A stretch of DNA of 35,506 nucleotides, taken from positions 1 to 35,506 of IMG/VR virus record IMGVR_UViG_3300025785_000046, one strand, 5' to 3'. Positions 31,345-35,506 of this stretch are shown one piece after another. Numbering within the stretch: position 1 is the stretch's first letter; each line of letters begins with the position of its first letter. Under the pieces are notes generated by a model. That model saw nothing but the letters and a program-made list of their open reading frames with translations, made no database searches and was not told the origin of the DNA. This DNA comes from a virus. A program made the position numbers and the translations under genes.

Positions 31345-31593
31345 TTGCGCAAACAATCACGTTCTATATTAGATGAACTAAGCACTTTAAGTGTTGGTAA
31401 AAATACTGGATTAGTATTAGAAAGCCGTGCTAACCATATTATTAATAGTGCTATCAATCTAATTAATCAAATACGTGAAACTTATGATACTCCAGAAGCA
31501 GATGAACTTGAACGCCGACTTTTAAATAGTATTCGTGCGCAAGAACCTGCTAAATTTATTCGTGGATTGCGAAAGATAGACGAAAGCCGTTAA
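31345..31593 (+). CDS. Small conserved helical protein
   Basis: 82 aa with a TTG start (31345) supported by CGGAG nine bases upstream. It reads RKQSRSILDELSTLSVGKNTGLVLESRANHI, followed by helices with YDTPEADELERRLLNSIRAQEP. I recall similar short ORFs near late genes in marine T4-like phages but cannot name a function. It is its own late unit between the radical-SAM gene and the structural gene. Confidence 0.6.
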   Translation: MRKQSRSILDELSTLSVGKNTGLVLESRANHIINSAINLINQIRETYDTPEADELERRLLNSIRAQEPAKFIRGLRKIDESR

Positions 31594-31626
31594 TCTACTA
31601 TATACGCCTTAATTTTTAACTCAAAC

Positions 31627-31633
31627 ATAAATA
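31627..31633 (+). promoter_or_regulatory. Late promoter of the abundant structural gene
   Basis: CATAAATACTATT (31626-31638) matches the extended T4 late consensus. The predicted start near 31639 gives a leader of about 35 bases with TGGAGA before ATG 31674. Confidence 0.72.
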
Positions 31634-31673
31634 CTATTAGCGTAATAATAAACGCAAATTTTGGAGAATTAAA

Positions 31674-32096
31674 ATGGCAGATTTTTATCGTACAAATGGT
31701 AATGCTGGTGTAGTTGGTGATGGTAAGGGTTTTATCTCAACAGCAATCGGTGCTAGCTTTATCGGAAAGTTCCCTGTAGCACTTGCAGGTTATATCGCTA
31801 ACACTAGCGGCACAGCACAAGATATTCGTGGTGAAAGCGCAGTAAACTACGCAATTCCTGCAATCCTAAACGCAATTGAGTCAAACGTGACTGTTCTTGC
31901 ATATCAGGTTGAAGCATCATCTGGTGGTAACATCAGTCTTCTTCTTGAAGGCGCACAAGGTCTTGCATCAACTGATGCTGGCATTGCAAGTGTTGTTCAG
32001 GCAACTGTTCGTAGTCTAACTGCTGCTGGTAACAACGCAGTTGATTGCAGCGGTTCAGTATTCGCTAACCGTGGTTTCAAGCTAAGCTACACTTAA
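31674..32096 (+). CDS. Probable abundant virion protein
   Basis: 140 aa, low in charge, rich in Ala, Gly, Ser and Asn (AIGASFIGKFPVALAGYIANTSG, TVLAYQVEASSGGNISLLLEGA), with beta-strand alternation and no long helix. The gene has a good late promoter, a clear TGGAGA ribosome site and a strong terminator straight after, so it is a self-contained monocistronic unit. Codon choice is more C-ending (AAC, ATC, CTT mixed) than in its A+T-rich neighbours, consistent with high expression. It may be a decoration, fibre or tail-associated protein. Confidence 0.62.
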   Translation: MADFYRTNGNAGVVGDGKGFISTAIGASFIGKFPVALAGYIANTSGTAQDIRGESAVNYAIPAILNAIESNVTVLAYQVEASSGGNISLLLEGAQGLASTDAGIASVVQATVRSLTAAGNNAVDCSGSVFANRGFKLSYT

Positions 32097-32122
32097 TATA
32101 TCCTAGATATATTACAAAGTTC

Positions 32123-32147
32123 AAGGGCGGGCAACCGCCCTTTTTCT
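32123..32147 (+). terminator. Rho-independent terminator
   Basis: AAGGGCGG (32123-32130) pairs with CCGCCCTT (32135-32142) around a GCAA tetraloop, followed by TTTCTTT. Confidence 0.9.
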
Positions 32148-32178
32148 TTGCCTAAAATAATATACAATAAGTAAAACC

Positions 32179-32544
32179 ATGATTAGATGTTTAACACTTT
32201 TTGATATTACCAGAAATGGCGATTATTATGCTCAAAATCAATTAAAAAATTGGCACACATTAGTTCAAGCTATTGGTTTAAAATCTATTCCTACAATTCA
32301 AGCATATCCTACGAGAGTATATCGAAAAATAGATGATATTGGATTTGGTGAGAATTATACAGGATTTCATAATGTATGGTTGTTTGATTTTGATTCTGAT
32401 AACTTCAAAAATAACTTAGAATCATTAGAAAATGAAATTGGTTTTATACCAATGATAACTGGTCTCGAAGAAAGTGTAGAAGACCTTAAAAAATATACCA
32501 TTGTTTCTGGTGAAAATAAAAATATCTGCTTTTTATTATTATAA
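32179..32544 (+). CDS. Hypothetical protein
   Basis: 121 aa, MIRCLTLFDITRNGDYYAQNQLKNW, later YTGFHNVWLFDFDSDNF and LKKYTIVSGENKNICFLLL. It has a mixed alpha/beta outline and no metal or nucleotide motif. No clear Shine-Dalgarno or promoter is seen, although TACAAT at 32163-32168 could be a -10 box. It stands just after the terminator and before a late unit. The function is unknown. Confidence 0.55.
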   Translation: MIRCLTLFDITRNGDYYAQNQLKNWHTLVQAIGLKSIPTIQAYPTRVYRKIDDIGFGENYTGFHNVWLFDFDSDNFKNNLESLENEIGFIPMITGLEESVEDLKKYTIVSGENKNICFLLL

Positions 32545-32551
32545 TTGATAT

Positions 32552-32559
32552 TATAAATA
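32552..32559 (+). promoter_or_regulatory. Consensus late promoter
   Basis: TATAAATA, a perfect match. The predicted start near 32565 gives a leader of about 20 bases with CGGAG for ATG 32585. Confidence 0.75.
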
Positions 32560-32584
32560 TTATTTGCAATGCACGGAGTTTGTT

Positions 32585-32857
32585 ATGGCAAAGAAACCAT
32601 ATGAAATTGAGCGAACCAGTTTAGAAGCGCATGTCGATATCTGTGCAGAGCGTTATGAACAAATGGATAATAAAATGGATACTATGGAATTAAGACTTGC
32701 AAAGGTTGAATCCATAGTCAGCGATATTAAAAACATGTTAATCGAAAAAGAAACTTTGGCTTATAAAAAACTCGTTGGCTTAGGAATTGGCATTATTGGC
32801 TCACTATTAACGGCACTTTTGGGACTTATATTATATGTGGCAAAAACGCATAGTTAA
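32585..32857 (+). CDS. Small membrane protein, XhlA/holin-like
   Basis: 90 aa from ATG 32585 (CGGAG six bases upstream); an earlier in-frame TTG would cover the ribosome site. The N terminus is a charged helix or coiled coil (YEQMDNKMDTMELRLAKVESI, with heptad-like spacing of hydrophobics). It is followed by a single membrane segment at about 64-85 and a short C-terminal tail. That architecture matches XhlA-type haemolysin/holin accessory proteins, so it may take part in host lysis. The late promoter fits. A structural or anchoring function cannot be excluded. Confidence 0.58.
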   Translation: MAKKPYEIERTSLEAHVDICAERYEQMDNKMDTMELRLAKVESIVSDIKNMLIEKETLAYKKLVGLGIGIIGSLLTALLGLILYVAKTHS

Positions 32858-32887
32858 TTGACAAGTGGTTGTGCTTTGTGCTAAATT
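32858..32887 (+). promoter_or_regulatory. Possible sigma70-type promoter
   Basis: TTGACA (32858-32863), 18 bases, TAAATT (32882-32887), then six bases to ATG 32894. The -10 is imperfect. If used, the mRNA would be leaderless. Confidence 0.4.
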
Positions 32888-32893
32888 AATAGC

Positions 32894-33331
32894 ATGATTA
32901 ATGAAAGCAAAACCCTCAACAAAATCAAAAAATTCGTCACGGAAGAATACGATCACTTGCCTAACAAGGGCGCAGTGATTGTAAAATCCGTGGGGAGCGG
33001 ATATGTAGTCAATGGCGTTGAAGTAAAATTAAATGATAATAAATGGACCGTAATTAATAAGAATACGGTAATTTCAACACTTCGCCAACGCCGTATTGCA
33101 ATACTTACTGCTGCGCTTGTTGCAAAGAACAAATATAATGATATTAGTTCTGCTACAGCAATCGACAAACAATTAGATATATACCTTGCAGATCAAAATC
33201 ACTTTCGCATGCGATTAAAAAACAACCCGCATAATGCAGTTGCGCAAGATCGCCTTGCAAAAGTAGATAGCGAATTAGACTTACTGCATCAACAGATAGA
33301 CCTTTTAGAAAAAACCGTCTCTATTAAATAA
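32894..33331 (+). CDS. Hypothetical protein, possibly head-related
   Basis: 145 aa. A compact beta-type segment (GAVIVKSVGSGYVVNGVEVKLNDNKW) is followed by a basic helix pair and a C-terminal coiled-coil-like DRLAKVDSELDLLHQQIDLLEK. No recognised family. It precedes two probable head or scaffold proteins and ends just before a late promoter. The lack of a Shine-Dalgarno fits the close TTGACA-type promoter. Confidence 0.55.
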   Translation: MINESKTLNKIKKFVTEEYDHLPNKGAVIVKSVGSGYVVNGVEVKLNDNKWTVINKNTVISTLRQRRIAILTAALVAKNKYNDISSATAIDKQLDIYLADQNHFRMRLKNNPHNAVAQDRLAKVDSELDLLHQQIDLLEKTVSIK

Positions 33332-33334
33332 ATA
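33328..33334 (+). promoter_or_regulatory. Late promoter
   Basis: AATAAATACTATT-like element (ATAAATA at 33328-33334) overlapping the preceding stop. The predicted leader of about 18 bases contains TAAGGA before ATG 33358. Confidence 0.68.
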
Positions 33335-33357
33335 CTATTAAATGTAAGGACAACACT

Positions 33358-34269
33358 ATGTTTGTTAAAGAATTCGGAAAGACATCTTCTGCAGAGTTAA
33401 ATCAGCAATTGGACAAAGTTTATAAATGGCAACTTAATCTTGCTAAGATAAATGAAAGCGATGCTAATCAGATGTTGAAAACTATTGGCACAAAGATTCG
33501 TGCAATTAAGACATCAAGTCAGGCACACTATGCCGAACGCAATCCACAATATATGGAAGCTGTTATGGTAGGCAAGATTTTAGAAACATGGAAAAACGAA
33601 ATGGCACAAGGTCGAGCAATATTAGCAGAAAAAATGCAAGCAATTACTGATTATTGCACAGTAAATCTTAATGAGCGTGAATTATCACCGAGCGAACTTA
33701 AGAAGCGTGAGCATTATGCAAAGTCACTTAAAGGCAAGAAGGGTGATTTTGAAAAACGTTATGGCAAGCGTGGCGAAGAAGTTATGTATGCTACTGCTAC
33801 TAAGATGGCAAAGAATGAAAGCATTGAGTTGCCACCAGCACTAACCGAAGGTGAAATTGAGCAAGCACGTGTTACTATGGCTGCTCGTGACCTTGCAGAT
33901 ACTGTTCAAGACATTGTTGAAAAAATCAGCAAGATGCAGAACGAACAACTACCAGCACTAGTAAGTGCTATGAAAGATGAAGTTGGTATGGAACAAGCTA
34001 ACTCATTTAATGATACAACTAAGCAAGTATTGGGTAGCTTACTTGATGCTGCTAATGGCGCACGTGATACTCTTGATAATGCAAGCCGTGGTGTCTATGG
34101 TGCTGCTCCTATGGGCGAACCTGCTCCTGATATGGGTGCTGCTCCTATGGGCGAGCCTGCTCCTGATATGAATGCTCCTATTGGCGATGAAAATGATAAT
34201 GAGCCTGAGTTAAATGCAGTTGATAGTGCTACAGGCGGACCCGCAGAAATGGGACGTGGTTTAAGATAA
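33358..34269 (+). CDS. Probable virion or prohead protein with C-terminal repeats
   Basis: 303 aa. The segment LKKREHYAKSLKGKKGDFEK followed by RYGKRGEEVMYATATKMA (around 119-160) is a motif that I recall in many structural proteins of marine T4-like phages. The C terminus has a tandem GAAPMGEPAPDM repeat followed by an acidic, Pro-rich tail, which suggests a flexible extension. The corresponding DNA is a 36-base direct repeat. The ORF is coupled to the next gene by a TAATG overlap. The exact position in the virion is unknown. Confidence 0.65.
   Translation: MFVKEFGKTSSAELNQQLDKVYKWQLNLAKINESDANQMLKTIGTKIRAIKTSSQAHYAERNPQYMEAVMVGKILETWKNEMAQGRAILAEKMQAITDYCTVNLNERELSPSELKKREHYAKSLKGKKGDFEKRYGKRGEEVMYATATKMAKNESIELPPALTEGEIEQARVTMAARDLADTVQDIVEKISKMQNEQLPALVSAMKDEVGMEQANSFNDTTKQVLGSLLDAANGARDTLDNASRGVYGAAPMGEPAPDMGAAPMGEPAPDMNAPIGDENDNEPELNAVDSATGGPAEMGRGLR
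34099..34170 (+). repeat. Two 36-base direct repeats in the structural gene
   Basis: 34099-34134 and 34135-34170 differ at one base (GAA to GAG, synonymous). Each encodes the GAAPMGEPAPDM unit, so copy number could vary in frame. Confidence 0.9.
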
Positions 34270-34607
34270 TGAAACTTCTTGAAGTTGCTCCAGATTTTGT
34301 AAAGAGTCAAGCCGGTGTTTTTATGACTATTTTACAATATCTGGAGAGTAAGACTAAACCAGGCGTACAAATTCCAATGGCCAACATTAGTAAATTAATG
34401 AATAATGCTGGCTATTCTTTTTCTTATGAAAACCTTGAAGAATTAATTAATTCAAATCCTAGTATTGGTGAAATGATTAGTGATTATAACAACCAGCATG
34501 TTGTGCTAGGAAAAGAAAGCGTAGCCAGCAAACAACCTGATAAATCAGACATTGAAAAGCAATCTGCCACTGTAGATAATATGGCAAAAAGCGCAGCCAA
34601 GTTCTAA
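34269..34607 (+). CDS. Small hypothetical protein
   Basis: 112 aa, coupled by TAATG to the structural gene. MKLLEVAPDFVKSQAGVFMTILQYLESKT, then IPMANISKLMNNAGYSFSYE and a Lys/Ser-rich C terminus with KSDIEKQSATVDNMAKSAAKF. It is likely a helical winged-type or scaffolding accessory protein. No family is identified. Confidence 0.55.
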   Translation: MKLLEVAPDFVKSQAGVFMTILQYLESKTKPGVQIPMANISKLMNNAGYSFSYENLEELINSNPSIGEMISDYNNQHVVLGKESVASKQPDKSDIEKQSATVDNMAKSAAKF

Positions 34608-34613
34608 TAAATA
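34607..34613 (+). promoter_or_regulatory. Late promoter with leaderless geometry
   Basis: AATAAATA (34606-34613) overlaps the stop codon at 34605-34607. Four bases separate it from ATG 34618. Confidence 0.55.
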
Positions 34614-34617
34614 CTTA

Positions 34618-35506
34618 ATGCGCATAGGTGATTTAGAAACCTTAACTACATTTCATGATAAACTTAACCCAGATTTATGGGAAGGCAATCATTTAAAACC
34701 ACAAGTTCGTCTTGCACTTTTTAAAATTGCAAAAGCATTTGTTGAATTTATCAATGTAGAAGACCTAGAACTTACTGATATTACAATAAGTGGTAGCAAT
34801 GCTAGTTTTAATTATAATAACAAGAGTGATATTGACCTTCATCTTATTGCTAACAGTAGCGGACCTTGTAAAGTTAATCTCAAAGACCTTTTTCAAGCCA
34901 AAAAAGTAATATTCAATGATCAACACGATATTACAATTTTAGGTCATGCTGTTGAAGTATATGTTCAAGGCAGTGAAGATAAACACATTTCTAATGGTGT
35001 TTATAGTGTGTATAATGATAACTGGGTACAGTTTCCAAAAAAGATAACTGCCAAGCCAGATGTTACTAATATTGAACATAAGTTTGAACACTTAGAAGAA
35101 GAAATTAAACAGGCACTTGAGAGTGGCGATCCGCAAACTATTGCAAGACTTAAAAAACGTATTAAAGATATGCGTCAAAGTGGTTTAGAAAAGAATGGCG
35201 AGTTTGGTGTAGAAAATTTAGCGTTCAAACTACTTCGTAACACTGGTTTAATTCAGAAATTATATGATGCCGAAACTATTGAGACCGATAAAGAATTAAG
35301 TCTTGGAGAGGGCAATGCTTTTTTGGGTGCGCTTAACACTGCCAGAAAAAATAATCTAGAGTATTTTATAGTTGATGGCAAGAAATACAAAGTAAAAAAG
35401 AACAAGAAGATTGTAAAAGAAGCGGAACTGACTGAAAAGTGGAGCAAGAAATACAAGCGCAGTATAGATTGTTCTCATCCTAAAGGTTTTAGCCAAAAGG
35501 CTCACT
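34618..35506 (+). CDS. Nucleotidyltransferase-like late protein (3' end outside window)
   Basis: 296 complete codons to the window edge, without a stop. GSNASFNYNNKSDIDLHLI at about 61-79 is the GS plus D-x-D-L motif of the nucleotidyltransferase (Pol beta) fold, so a metal-binding Asp pair is retained. Further on, LRNTGLIQKLYDAE, GNAFLGALNTARKNN and a basic SKKYKRSIDCSHPKGFSQ segment followed by KAH are seen. The last motif is frequent, to my recollection, in late proteins of marine T4-like phages. The start was chosen from the TAAATA-type promoter four bases upstream. The function is probably in virion maturation or modification, but it is uncertain. Confidence 0.65.
   Translation, partial: MRIGDLETLTTFHDKLNPDLWEGNHLKPQVRLALFKIAKAFVEFINVEDLELTDITISGSNASFNYNNKSDIDLHLIANSSGPCKVNLKDLFQAKKVIFNDQHDITILGHAVEVYVQGSEDKHISNGVYSVYNDNWVQFPKKITAKPDVTNIEHKFEHLEEEIKQALESGDPQTIARLKKRIKDMRQSGLEKNGEFGVENLAFKLLRNTGLIQKLYDAETIETDKELSLGEGNAFLGALNTARKNNLEYFIVDGKKYKVKKNKKIVKEAELTEKWSKKYKRSIDCSHPKGFSQKAH

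Noticed and set aside
31345-31593. RiPP precursor for the radical-SAM enzyme
   Set aside because: The 82-aa protein lacks a leader/core pattern and Cys residues and looks like a conserved helical phage protein.
1-35506. CRISPR array, insertion sequence or integrase/attachment site
   Set aside because: No regularly spaced repeats, transposase, recombinase or terminal inverted repeats were seen on either strand.

Overview
This window is part of a large, A+T-rich genome of a T4-like contractile-tailed bacteriophage (Caudoviricetes). Hallmark T4-type genes are recognisable: terminase large subunit (gp17), single-strand DNA-binding protein (gp32), UvsX, UvsY, UvsW, a probable gp62 clamp-loader subunit, primase gp61 and helicase gp41. 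A T4-type late promoter element (TATAAATA and close variants) precedes many structural or late-looking genes. Several structural proteins carry motifs that I associate with marine T4-like phages of cyanobacteria and Pelagibacter: an EF-hand-like DxDxDG box, a KKREHYAKSLKGKKGDFEKR-type segment, and KGFSQKAH. No photosynthesis genes are present. The host cannot be named from the sequence, but a marine or freshwater alphaproteobacterium or methylotroph phage is plausible.

Layout. 1-5041: terminase large subunit, a long acidic probable structural protein and two small unknowns. 5042-7956: recombination block gp32-uvsX-(small acidic protein)-uvsY. 7957-16481: glycan module with Gmd, a DUF6165-like protein, a C-methyltransferase, three GT-B-like proteins, a GDP-mannose 3,5-epimerase homologue, a minus-strand SDR reductase and a SAM methyltransferase, followed by two small proteins. 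16482-16743: an RNA island with a probable structured small RNA ending in a terminator, then a tRNA-Ala(TGC) with its own promoter. 16744-25953: replication and accessory mix (glycosyltransferase-like protein, AAA+ ATPase, UvsW, SGNH-like protein, gp62-like protein, tandem GT-A-like paralogues, a zinc-finger protein, and a miniature protein resembling the C-family DNA polymerase palm). 25933-30294: a minus-strand unknown, a tail or baseplate-like protein, gp61, an SGNH-like insert and gp41. 30303-35506: a late block with a radical-SAM enzyme, small conserved proteins, an abundant-looking structural protein with its own promoter and terminator, a holin-like membrane protein, two probable head or scaffold proteins and a nucleotidyltransferase-like protein running off the window.

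The most striking observations are regulatory. At least five late-type promoters and four to seven sigma70-type promoters lie so close to an ATG that the predicted transcription start is the start codon itself, with no Shine-Dalgarno sequence. This predicts widespread leaderless mRNAs in both the early and late programmes. Other notable points are a small-RNA gene with a late-type promoter and four hairpins, a uvsX promoter whose -35 box is the loop of the preceding gene's terminator-like hairpin, two divergent intergenic regions that interleave an early and a late promoter, a branched GDP-sugar pathway, and the 186-aa PolIII-alpha-like protein.

All functional calls come from reading motifs by eye. 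No database search was run.
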